Below, piece after piece: positions 1 through 8,384 of a stretch of 35,405 nucleotides of DNA. The stretch covers positions 1 through 35,405 of the forward strand of contig PWHO01000094.1 in assembly GCA_003555385.1 (NCBI GenBank), given 5' to 3'. Position 1 is the stretch's first letter, and the number at the start of each line of letters is the position of its first letter. Origin of the DNA: Bacteroidales bacterium. GTDB taxonomy: Bacteria > Bacteroidota > Bacteroidia > Bacteroidales > UBA7960. Below the pieces are notes generated by a model that saw only the letters and a program-made list of their open reading frames with translations, was not told the DNA's origin and made no database searches. The translations under genes and the position numbers were made by a program.

Positions 1-68
1 GCCTGAACGTCCTTCTTTTCGATGCCGGTTTTGGCGGCAATTTCCGTTACGATTTCAGCTTTAGTCAT
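1..68 (-). CDS. HU-family DNA-binding protein, N-terminal part (truncated by window edge)
   Basis: Reverse complement translates MTKAEIVTEIAAKTGIEKKDVQ..., typical HU N-terminus. Confidence 0.85.
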   Translation of the reverse strand, partial: MTKAEIVTEIAAKTGIEKKDVQ

Positions 69-124
69 AATGTTTACTTTTTGGTTATAAGCGAATTATA
101 CTGTTTTTCTCTGTTTCAGGGATG

Positions 125-132
125 CAAAGATA
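125..132 (-). promoter_or_regulatory. Candidate Bacteroidota -7 box (TAnnTTTG) for the HU gene
   Basis: Plus-strand CAAAGATA gives TATCTTTG on the minus strand, ~57 bp upstream of the HU start codon; -33 element not clear. Confidence 0.4.
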
Positions 133-229
133 ACTTTTTTCTGAATCACAAGAAAACAAATTAATTATTTTTACGTCAATCGGTTAGCGTTCCGATGCAA
201 TCATTTACAGACCAATTTTTCATCCGGAT

Positions 230-1306
230 ATGGACTTTTCCTCTCGCCTTATTCAATGGTATGACCTGAACGGCCGGTCGCTTCCCTGGAGGGATACCCG
301 TGATCCTTACCATATATGGATATCTGAAATCATTCTTCAGCAAACCCGTATGGATCAGGGAATTTCCTATTATTTAAGCTTTCTGAAAACTTTTCCGGAT
401 GTTTTTCACCTGGCTTCCGCAACCGAAGAGCAGGTTTTGCGACTGTGGCAAGGCCTCGGGTATTATTCAAGGGCAAGAAACCTGCACCAGGCTGCCAGAG
501 AAGTGGTGGAGCTCCATGGCGGGGTCCTTCCGGCTCACAGCACAGACCTTGCCCGCCTGAAAGGTATTGGCCCCTACACTGCCGCCGCCATTGCCTCCAT
601 GGCTTTTGGTGAAGCAATTCCTGCCGTTGACGGGAATGTGTACAGGGTGTTGTCCCGGATTTTTGCGGTGGATCAAAGCATTGACACGAGCCGGGGAAAA
701 AAGGTATTTCTTGACCTTGCAACAAATCTTTTGCCCGAAGACCAGCCCGGGGCTTTCAACCAGGCATTGATGGATTTTGGTTCGATGGTCTGCAAACCGG
801 CAACCCCTTTGTGTTATTCGTGTATTTTTCAGCATGAATGCCTGGCACGGCAGCGTGGCAACGTGAAGATGTACCCCTTTCGTAGCCGGAAAGCCCGGGG
901 CCGGGAGCGTTACTTTTATTATTTCTTGTTCCGGACAAAAGACCATGATGGCTTACCGGTGTTTTTCGTGCAACAGCGAACCGGAAACGACATCTGGAGA
1001 AACATGTATGAGTTTCCGCTCCTGGAGTCGGATCATGCACTGCCTGAAAGTGAATTACTGAATCATTCCTGGTGGGAGGCACTTGGGGTGGAGGCCGGTG
1101 GGCTCGTTTTTTCCGGATCAGCCATTCATCAGAAACACCAGCTTACTCATCAGACAATACAGGCCTGGTTTTATCAGGTGGAAATTACCGACAGTTCCCT
1201 GAATATTTTACAGAAGCATTTCCAGCTAACACGACCTGATTTGTTCGAGGATCTGCCTAAACCCAGGCTGGTGGAGCGCTTCTATCGTGTGGTTAATTTT
1301 TGCTAA
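230..1306 (+). CDS. mutY: A/G-specific adenine glycosylase MutY
   Basis: 358 aa; PWRDTRDPYHIWISEIILQQTR, LKGIGPYTAAAIASMAFG, VDGNVYRVLSR, Cys cluster C-X6-C-X2-C-X5-C (CKPATPLCYSCIFQHEC). Confidence 0.97.
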   Translation: MDFSSRLIQWYDLNGRSLPWRDTRDPYHIWISEIILQQTRMDQGISYYLSFLKTFPDVFHLASATEEQVLRLWQGLGYYSRARNLHQAAREVVELHGGVLPAHSTDLARLKGIGPYTAAAIASMAFGEAIPAVDGNVYRVLSRIFAVDQSIDTSRGKKVFLDLATNLLPEDQPGAFNQALMDFGSMVCKPATPLCYSCIFQHECLARQRGNVKMYPFRSRKARGRERYFYYFLFRTKDHDGLPVFFVQQRTGNDIWRNMYEFPLLESDHALPESELLNHSWWEALGVEAGGLVFSGSAIHQKHQLTHQTIQAWFYQVEITDSSLNILQKHFQLTRPDLFEDLPKPRLVERFYRVVNFC

Positions 1307-1327
1307 TTTCGGGCAAATTTTTCTGAT

Positions 1328-2557
1328 ATGATGTTTATGAAAGGAAGAACATTGCTTTTACTGACGGTATTATTGTTCACTGGTTCTGTTACGGGGTACC
1401 CGGCCGGCTGGGAAAAATCTGTCTACGGGTTTTTGAATTATGAGACCATCTTTGACAGCCGCGCAGTGGTGGCTGCGCGGGAAGGGACGGTGTTGTTGTT
1501 TCCGGACGGCCGGAACCCGGATCCTGATGGCAATGATCTCAACGGAGACGCTTCTTTTAATATGATGGTGCTTTCTTCCCGCCTGGGGGGTCTGCTAACC
1601 GGGCCGGAAGTGTTTGGTGCAGCCATGAGTGTCCACCTGGAAGGTGACTTTCTCGGTACTTCGCGTGGGTTGCATCACATGGCCCGTTTGCGGCATGCAT
1701 ATTTGTCTTTGCAATGGTCAGAGACAACACTGCTGGCGGGCCAATACTGGCATCCCATGTTTGTTGTCAGTTGTTTTCCAAATACGGTTTCTTATGCCGG
1801 CGGCGTTCCGTATCATGGCCTGAACAGGGCCCCGCAGTTACGCGTTTCCCGGAGCCGGGGCGGATTTGAGTTTTTTGCAGCGGTTTTGACCCACAGCGAC
1901 TTTCCTTCCCTTGGCCCCGACGGAAGCAGTTCCTTGTATATTCGCAACAGCAGCATCCCGGAAACACTTGCGCGGTTGAGTTACCGAAAGGAAAGCTTAT
2001 TGGTGGGTGCTACCGTTGGTTACCAGTTTCTCCGACCGAGAAAGGTTTCCTCCGAAGGTTTCAGGACCACCGAAATGATGCAGGGAATGCAGGGAAACAT
2101 CTATGCAGTTTACACCGGAACTTCGGCCACATTGAAAACACAGGTAAATTACGGAGATAATAACAGCCACCTGGTTATGCTTGGCGGCTACGGGGAAAGC
2201 GAGTTGCTGGATCCGGAACGAGGGATTTATTCATATGCCGGGATTCGCTCCATCTCGGCCTGGGCAGACCTGGAAGGGGGAGGGGAGACCTGGAAGTACG
2301 GGGTTTTTGCCGGATACGCTGATAACCTGGGTGCTTCTGAGGAGATCACCGGGGAGGTATGGGCCCGTGGAACCAATATTGCCCATATGTACAGGGTGGC
2401 TCCACGGCTGGTATATGTTTCCGGCGGTACCTCCCTGGGGTTTGAGCTGGTGTACGACTTGGCGGCATACGGAGATCCGGATGGAAAATTTCATATTGCT
2501 GAAACGGAGAATGTGGAAAATCTGCGTGGCGTTGTATCGCTTAAACACGTTTTTTGA
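1328..2557 (+). CDS. Predicted outer-membrane beta-barrel / porin-like protein, function unknown
   Basis: 409 aa with signal peptide (MKGRTLLLLTVLLFTGSVTG), alternating aromatic/hydrophobic strands, terminal Phe (SLKHVF). Confidence 0.6.
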   Translation: MMFMKGRTLLLLTVLLFTGSVTGYPAGWEKSVYGFLNYETIFDSRAVVAAREGTVLLFPDGRNPDPDGNDLNGDASFNMMVLSSRLGGLLTGPEVFGAAMSVHLEGDFLGTSRGLHHMARLRHAYLSLQWSETTLLAGQYWHPMFVVSCFPNTVSYAGGVPYHGLNRAPQLRVSRSRGGFEFFAAVLTHSDFPSLGPDGSSSLYIRNSSIPETLARLSYRKESLLVGATVGYQFLRPRKVSSEGFRTTEMMQGMQGNIYAVYTGTSATLKTQVNYGDNNSHLVMLGGYGESELLDPERGIYSYAGIRSISAWADLEGGGETWKYGVFAGYADNLGASEEITGEVWARGTNIAHMYRVAPRLVYVSGGTSLGFELVYDLAAYGDPDGKFHIAETENVENLRGVVSLKHVF

Positions 2558-2645
2558 CATTTCGGCTAAACAGTTGTAGGTTTAGTTTAAAAAACAATTA
2601 AATTAGCAGACACAAATAAATTTTTTAACCTAAAATATCAGTATT

Positions 2646-3092
2646 ATGGCAGGAGTGAACAAAGTGATCTTACTGGGAAACCTGGGTAAGGATCCTGAGA
2701 TCAACACCCTCGAAAGCGGGGTGAAGGTAGCCCGGTTTCCGCTGGCTACCAATGAGTATTTTAAGGGTCGCGATGGTGAAATGGTGGAAAAAACCGAATG
2801 GCACCAGGTGGTTTTATGGCGAAACCGGGCCGAACTGGCTGAGAAATACCTTACAAAGGGAAGCCAGGTTTATATTGAAGGACGCATTCAAACCCGGGAA
2901 TGGGAAGACAAGGAAGGCAATAAAAGATATTCAACTGAAATTGTCGGCCTGGTGATGAATTTTGTAGGGAGCCGGCCTGGACAGGGTAGCGGAAATGAAC
3001 CTTCGGGTGGAGGCAATGAACCTTCGGGTGGAGGCAATTCAGAGGCTCCGGCCGATAACACGCCGCCGGAAGAGGATGATCTCCCATTTTAG
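2646..3092 (+). CDS. ssb: Single-stranded DNA-binding protein
   Basis: 148 aa; MAGVNKVILLGNLGKDPEINTLESGVKVARFPLATNE OB-fold, acidic C-terminal tip EEDDLPF. Confidence 0.97.
   Translation: MAGVNKVILLGNLGKDPEINTLESGVKVARFPLATNEYFKGRDGEMVEKTEWHQVVLWRNRAELAEKYLTKGSQVYIEGRIQTREWEDKEGNKRYSTEIVGLVMNFVGSRPGQGSGNEPSGGGNEPSGGGNSEAPADNTPPEEDDLPF
2994..3035 (+). repeat. Perfect 2 x 21-bp in-frame tandem repeat in the SSB linker (encodes NEPSGGG x2)
   Basis: aatgaaccttcgggtggaggc repeated twice without mismatch. Confidence 0.95.
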
Positions 3093-3223
3093 GAAACAGG
3101 GTTATTTCACCGGTGCAGTATTCAGGTGAGAGCAGCCTTTGTTTCAGAAAAGAGTTTGAGGATGGCGATCGGATCGTTAAACTGAGTCGTGAGAATTGAA
3201 AGCAACAACAGAACTTTCCTTAA

Positions 3224-3427
3224 TCGGAGGGTTCTGTTTTTTATAGCTATGGCCTTGGGCTTTACGGGAAGGTGGATTTTATTTACGGGATACTGCTGAC
3301 AATGGTCATTTTTGTGGTACAACTGGCCTGGAGTGATTATTGGCTCAGGCATTTCCGGTTCGGACCTTTTGAGTGGGTATGGCGTTCATTGACCTATGGC
3401 AAGCTGCAGTCTATGAAAAAGGAGTAA
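3224..3427 (+). pseudogene. C-terminal remnant of a DUF418 (YeiB-type) membrane protein
   Basis: Open frame without N-terminal ATG: SEGSVFYSYGLGLYGKVDFIYGILLTMVIFVVQLAWSDYWLRHFRFGPFEWVWRSLTYGKLQSMKKE*. YGLGLYGK and FRFGPFEWVWRSLTYGK match the DUF418 C-terminal signature. Preceded by an in-frame TAA at 3221; absent from the ORF track. Confidence 0.75.
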
Positions 3428-3441
3428 CGCTGCCTTTTCTG

Positions 3442-4524
3442 TCAGGTTTTTTCTTTCTCTTTCTGCGCCCCGGTAAAGTTTTCCAGGAAACGAAACACCA
3501 TCCGGTCAAACTTTTGCTTGTCTTCATTGTGAAACACCACCCGGACCGGGAGGCAGTATATGGGTATCCCTTCCAGTTGTTTTCGAAGCTGATCGCTCTC
3601 CATCCGCATGGCATCCTTTTCTGTGGTTACCACAATTTTTGACTGTCCGATGGTTTCGCTAAACGCTTTTCTGAGTTTTTTCAGGTCTTTTTCACTGAAC
3701 TGGTGATGGTCCGGATAACGGTGTATAACCAAGTCTTTACATCTTGTTTTGAGTCTTTCCTGCAGAGATTCCGGATTGGCAATGCCTGTAAGCAGGAAAA
3801 TTGTTTTGATATTCCTGGGAGGGCACTCGGGGGTGTCGGAGGTCACTGGGATGAATTGCTGATATCCCAGCTTGGAAAAATAGATGTTTTTGAGTTTGTA
3901 CCGAACCAGTTTCTGTACAAAAAATCGCCGGTCGAGAGGGGAGAAGACTTGTGGTGTCTTGGTAACAATCAGGGCATCAGCCCTTTTTGCCCTATGTTTT
4001 GCCTCCCTGAGGTTTCCTACAGGCAGAAGGAAGTTCCTGAAAAATGGATTGTAATAGCCTGTGAGCAAGAGATTGAGCCCGGGGTTGACGTAACGGTGCT
4101 GGAATGCGTCATCCAGGATGATGAGGTTCACATCCGGATGTTCCCTCATGATGCGCTCGATGCCTTTTCTCCGTTTTTCCTGCACAGCGACCAGGATATC
4201 GGGAAATTTCTTGTGGATCTGCAGGGGTTCATCCCCGATGTCGTTAACAGTTGAATCGGGGCCGGCCAGCACAAAGCCCTTGGTTTTCCGTTTGTATCCC
4301 CGGCTCAGGACTGCAATCCGGTACCTGTCTTTAAGCAGGCAAACCAGGTATTCAACATGGGGCGTTTTCCCGGCACCTCCGGCGCTCAGGTTACCCACGC
4401 TGATCACTGGTATCGGAAAAGATTTGGAAGGGAGTATCCCCATATCAAAAAGAAGGTTGCGCAGCCAGATAACCGCACCATAGAGTAATGCAAGCGGAAG
4501 AAGCAGGATACGAAGCCATTCCAT
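3442..4524 (-). CDS. lpxK: Tetraacyldisaccharide 4'-kinase LpxK
   Basis: 360 aa; PVISVGNLSAGGAGKTPHVEYL (Walker A-like), VLSRGYKRKTKGFV, LILDDAFQHR. Confidence 0.95.
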   Translation of the reverse strand: MEWLRILLLPLALLYGAVIWLRNLLFDMGILPSKSFPIPVISVGNLSAGGAGKTPHVEYLVCLLKDRYRIAVLSRGYKRKTKGFVLAGPDSTVNDIGDEPLQIHKKFPDILVAVQEKRRKGIERIMREHPDVNLIILDDAFQHRYVNPGLNLLLTGYYNPFFRNFLLPVGNLREAKHRAKRADALIVTKTPQVFSPLDRRFFVQKLVRYKLKNIYFSKLGYQQFIPVTSDTPECPPRNIKTIFLLTGIANPESLQERLKTRCKDLVIHRYPDHHQFSEKDLKKLRKAFSETIGQSKIVVTTEKDAMRMESDQLRKQLEGIPIYCLPVRVVFHNEDKQKFDRMVFRFLENFTGAQKEKEKT

Positions 4525-4696
4525 GCTTCAAAGTTATTAAATAATGGGGTCCTGCATAGGGCGGCGGAGGATTTTATTCCTTTTTCACTTTCATAAGACC
4601 ATGCGGTTGGTTGCAGTAGTGTATTTTTTCAATTCGATAAAAAGGGTATATTTGAAGTTGACTTGATCACTGGTATTTATGATAAGCCGATAAACT

Positions 4697-5791
4697 ATGC
4701 TGCTCAGAGAATTGATGGATGTGTTTGAAGAGGTGGCGCCTTTGTCATTGCAGGAGTCATACGATAATTCAGGAATACAACTGGGAAATCCCGACCAGGA
4801 AGTGACCCGGGGCCTGGTCTGTCTTGAGGTGACACCCGGGGTGCTCCGTGAGGCCATTGATAAAAAATGTGACCTGATAATCAGTCATCACCCCCTGATT
4901 TTTGAGGGGATGAAGCGAATTACCGGTAAAACCGCCCGGGAGCAAATTGTTATGGAAGCCATCCGGCACAATGTGGCCATAATGTCTTTGCATACGAACC
5001 TGGACAATGTGAAAGGCGGAGTGAATTCCCGGCTTGCGACCCGGCTCGGGCTGGAGCGATTGAAAATCCTCAGGCCGGCAAAAGGATTGTTGAAAAAACT
5101 GGTCACTTTTTGCCCCGGCAATTATGCCGAAATAGTCCGTGCTGCCCTTTTTAAGGCGGGGGCCGGCCAAATCGGGGATTACGACTGCTGCAGTTATAAC
5201 CTGGAAGGGAAAGGATCATTCAGGGCCGGGGAGAGCAGCAATCCTTTCGTGGGGAACCCTAAAGAATTGCATTATGAGGAAGAGACCCGCATTGAGACCA
5301 TCTTTCCGGTTTATTTGCAGCCTGACGTTCTCTCTGCCATGAAGGCTGCCCATCCTTACGAAGAGGTGGCCTACGACGTGTATCCCCTCGACAATGAATT
5401 TGAAATGGCGGGATCCGGAATGATCGGTGCGCTGAAAACCCCCATGGGCACAGACGATTTTCTGGCCATGGTCAAAAAGGAGCTTGGTGCAGCATTTGTC
5501 CGGCATTCACCTCCCGATGATGAGCCAATTCAGGTGGTTGCGCTGTGCGGAGGCAGCGGGGCGTTTCTTTTGCCGGATGCAATACAGGCAGGAGCCCAGG
5601 CATTTGTAACCGGTGATGTAAAATATCATCAGTTTCTGGATGTGGCGGGCAAATTGCTGTTGGTTGATGCCGGACATTATGAAACTGAGCAACATACCAA
5701 AGAATTATTGGTTGATATTATTAAGGAAAAAATGATTAACTTTGCACTCCTTATTTCGGATACCAACACCAACCCGGTAAGGTTTTTTTAG
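4697..5791 (+). CDS. Nif3-like dinuclear metal centre hexameric protein
   Basis: 364 aa; SYDNSGIQLG, CDLIISHHPLIFEGMKRI, LHTNLDN, inserted PII-like domain, VTGDVKYHQFLDV, LVDAGHYETE. Confidence 0.93.
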   Translation: MLLRELMDVFEEVAPLSLQESYDNSGIQLGNPDQEVTRGLVCLEVTPGVLREAIDKKCDLIISHHPLIFEGMKRITGKTAREQIVMEAIRHNVAIMSLHTNLDNVKGGVNSRLATRLGLERLKILRPAKGLLKKLVTFCPGNYAEIVRAALFKAGAGQIGDYDCCSYNLEGKGSFRAGESSNPFVGNPKELHYEEETRIETIFPVYLQPDVLSAMKAAHPYEEVAYDVYPLDNEFEMAGSGMIGALKTPMGTDDFLAMVKKELGAAFVRHSPPDDEPIQVVALCGGSGAFLLPDAIQAGAQAFVTGDVKYHQFLDVAGKLLLVDAGHYETEQHTKELLVDIIKEKMINFALLISDTNTNPVRFF

Positions 5792-5827
5792 TTCATTGCA
5801 TATCAATCATAAAAGATACTGACGCAT

Positions 5828-6691
5828 ATGGCAAAAAGTCCCAAATCTACCAAAAAGAATAAAGAAAAAGAAGCGGATACGAAGATCATCCACAGTACCG
5901 GGAAAGAGGTATCTCCCGTAGAAAATCCTGAAACCATTACCGAGGAAAGCATTGAAAAAACTGTTAAAAGCAAGCTGATTGCCCTTTATAGCGTGCAAGA
6001 CATTGATACCAAAGTTGATAAGCTTCGTATTGTCAGGGGTGAGCTGCCTTTGGAAGTACAAGACCTGGAGGATGAAATTGCCGGCCTGGAAACCAGGGTG
6101 AATAAGTTCAACAATGAGATTCAGGAACTGGAAACGGAAATATCCAACAAGAAGATTTCCGCCCAGGAGAGCCTTGAACTGATTAAGAAGTATGAAACTC
6201 AGCAACAGAATGTTCGCAACAACAGGGAGTTTGACTCACTTTCAAAGGAAATAGAGTACCAGAGCCTGGAGATGCAGCTTGCGGAGAAGAAGATGAAGGA
6301 GTTTGCCGCTGAAGTGGAAACCAAGAAAGAGATGGTTGACCTGGTTCAACAAGAGTTGGAGGAGCGAAAAAAAGACCTGGTGGATAAGAAGGCGGAGCTC
6401 AATGATATTGTTGCCGAAACGGAAAAGGATGAAGCTGAGATGCTGGAAAAGTCAGCGCAGCTCAAGGCTAAAATTGATGAAAGATTGCTTACGGCATATC
6501 AGCGTATTCGTGACAACGCCCGAAACGGACTTGCTGTTGTTCCCGTGGAACGCGATGCCTGCGGCGGATGCTTTAATAAAATCCCCCCTCAGCGGCACCT
6601 GGATATCCGACTGCATAAAAAGATCATTGTATGTGAGTATTGCGGACGGGTACTGGTTGACGATGAGGTGAAGAACAGTGTACAACAATAA
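5828..6691 (+). CDS. Coiled-coil protein with C-terminal C4-type zinc ribbon
   Basis: 287 aa; long heptad-rich central helix then CGGCFNKIPPQ...CEYCGRVL. Confidence 0.85.
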   Translation: MAKSPKSTKKNKEKEADTKIIHSTGKEVSPVENPETITEESIEKTVKSKLIALYSVQDIDTKVDKLRIVRGELPLEVQDLEDEIAGLETRVNKFNNEIQELETEISNKKISAQESLELIKKYETQQQNVRNNREFDSLSKEIEYQSLEMQLAEKKMKEFAAEVETKKEMVDLVQQELEERKKDLVDKKAELNDIVAETEKDEAEMLEKSAQLKAKIDERLLTAYQRIRDNARNGLAVVPVERDACGGCFNKIPPQRHLDIRLHKKIIVCEYCGRVLVDDEVKNSVQQ

Positions 6692-6736
6692 GTGATTGTT
6701 TTTACGCCACTACTGCATCAAAAATATATTTGACAC

Positions 6737-6770
6737 AAAAAAACCGGACCTTATAAGGCCCGGTTTTTTT
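6737..6770. terminator. Bidirectional rho-independent terminator between convergent genes
   Basis: AAAAAAACCGG a CCTTATAAGG c CCGGTTTTTTT hairpin with A/T tracts. Confidence 0.85.
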
Positions 6771-6810
6771 ATACAGGTTATGGCTGCTGTATACAGGTTG
6801 CGGCTACTGG
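6771..6810. repeat. Imperfect 2 x 20-bp tandem repeat
   Basis: atacaggttatggctgctgt / atacaggttgcggctactgg (4 mismatches), abutting the stop codon at 6811. Confidence 0.7.
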
Positions 6811-8250
6811 CTAAAATCTCCAGCCAAAGGTAACGCGGAAATTGTTGGCAGAAAACTCCCTCTCAACAGGGGCCAGTCCATCCAGCTGGTATAAATAGTA
6901 ATCCTCTTCGTAAAAGCTGTGGGTATAGGAAAAATCGATGAAATAACTTTGTTCGCGAAGGCCTATGCCCCCTGATATCAGTGACCTTTGCCCGTCGTTT
7001 ACCCCGGAAACATAAGGGCTGGTATAATGTCCGTAACCGGCCCGCAGAATCACCGGGTGGAAGCGTAACTCTCCTCCGAGCCGTATCCCGTGCTGGGCAG
7101 TGAATGAATCACGGATCGTGTTGTTTTCTTCCATGAACGAATAGTCCGGACTGCGCAATCGTGCGTCGGAATAATCGGTGAATTCATAATCAATGCTGAC
7201 CAGGCCTCTGGTGCCGAAAACCAGCCCCAGGCTACCCATTGCTTTCAGCGGGGTATTCAGCTCATAGTCAAATCGCCCCTCGGGAGAGGATGAACTCTGG
7301 GCGTCATAATCCAGATTAAGGTCTGACCGCATGGTGGCACTGTAACGATCACTGAGGTCCAGGAAGGTGGGTGAGTGAAAGGCCCCGCCCAGGCGGATCA
7401 TGTCGGTTACCCGGACAATGGCGCCCACTTTGAAGTTGTACCCGTTGCCCTCGGTTTTGAGATTGGTGGTATAAGCCAGCGAATTGAAAATGGCACTCCT
7501 GTTCTCGGAGTCTTCCTCGGTATAGCGACTTTCTTCTTTATATCTGACTGAGGGAAAGCCAAATGTGGCCCCGATGTATACCCTGTCGTTGTAGTTGGCT
7601 CCCATGGAAAGCACAAACTCCCGCATGGAACCGGAAACATCTGTTTCCTGCCGCTGCTTCACCATGCCGTCGGGCATATCCACGAAGAACCCATCATCGT
7701 CTTCACCAAGCAACCAGGTGTCCCACGCGAGGCCGGTGGAAAAGTCGCTCAGGTTTTCCACGCTTCCTTCCCTGTTGGCCTGTTCCATCATGCTTGTCAT
7801 GAGGGAGCTGTTGTTGTTGAATCCCTGGGCGATCCAGCGATCATTGAAATTATTGTGCCTGTTGATCCCGAATCCCATATTGATGAACTGCCATCCGCCT
7901 TCTTCTCTGTTGCTGACGGGAAAGGCAAAGACCACACCCACATTGCCAAGGGTCAGGTCATATTTCATGTCATCCATGAGGGTGTTAAAATAGCGGGTGT
8001 CAACCTGGCTGTAATTCAAAGAGGGTGAGATGGTGAATTCTGACCCCCTGTAAATGGCAATACCGGCAGGATTGAGGCTAAGGGAGGAAAAGTCACCTCC
8101 CAGGGCGCCGAAAGCAGATCCCGTACTGGCAAACCTGGCTGTGCCGCCAGGTATAAGCCGGGAATACCTTAGTGCATCCGTTTCATTCTGTGCTGATACA
8201 AAAGGAATGGCAAGCAACCCGATGATCAGCGTGATAACCAGTCTTTTCAT
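6811..8250 (-). CDS. OMPP1/FadL/TodX-type outer-membrane protein
   Basis: 479 aa; signal peptide; ALRYSRLIPGGTARFASTGSAFGALGGDFSSLSLNPAGIAIYRGSEFTISPSLNY; C-terminal FRVTFGWRF. Confidence 0.85.
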   Translation of the reverse strand: MKRLVITLIIGLLAIPFVSAQNETDALRYSRLIPGGTARFASTGSAFGALGGDFSSLSLNPAGIAIYRGSEFTISPSLNYSQVDTRYFNTLMDDMKYDLTLGNVGVVFAFPVSNREEGGWQFINMGFGINRHNNFNDRWIAQGFNNNSSLMTSMMEQANREGSVENLSDFSTGLAWDTWLLGEDDDGFFVDMPDGMVKQRQETDVSGSMREFVLSMGANYNDRVYIGATFGFPSVRYKEESRYTEEDSENRSAIFNSLAYTTNLKTEGNGYNFKVGAIVRVTDMIRLGGAFHSPTFLDLSDRYSATMRSDLNLDYDAQSSSSPEGRFDYELNTPLKAMGSLGLVFGTRGLVSIDYEFTDYSDARLRSPDYSFMEENNTIRDSFTAQHGIRLGGELRFHPVILRAGYGHYTSPYVSGVNDGQRSLISGGIGLREQSYFIDFSYTHSFYEEDYYLYQLDGLAPVEREFSANNFRVTFGWRF

Positions 8251-8284
8251 AATTTGTATGGGGTATATTTTTTGACTCTTTTTT

Positions 8285-8327
8285 ATAAAAAACCCCCGGC
8301 AAAACCGGATTGGTGGGGTGCCGGGGG
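8285..8327 (-). terminator. Rho-independent terminator for the minus-strand lipoprotein gene
   Basis: CCCCCGGC (8293-8300) pairs with GCCGGGGG (8320-8327); on the minus strand the stem is followed by TTTTTT. Confidence 0.8.
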
Positions 8328-8358
8328 TGATATGTATAACCGGGGGTGATATGTATAA
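8321..8358. repeat. Perfect 2 x 19-bp tandem duplication including one terminator arm
   Basis: ccgggggtgatatgtataa at 8321-8339 and 8340-8358. Confidence 0.95.
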
Positions 8359-8384
8359 TAGGAGGAGTTAGTCAGCTGCCAGTG

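Noticed and set aside
3703-4254. 183-aa plus-strand ORF antisense to lpxK
   Set aside because: Lies wholly opposite a clear lpxK frame and shows no recognisable domain.
5807-6205. 132-aa minus-strand ORF opposite the zinc-ribbon coiled-coil gene
   Set aside because: The Phe/Leu-rich product is what the antisense of a Lys/Glu-rich coiled coil gives; not a real membrane protein.
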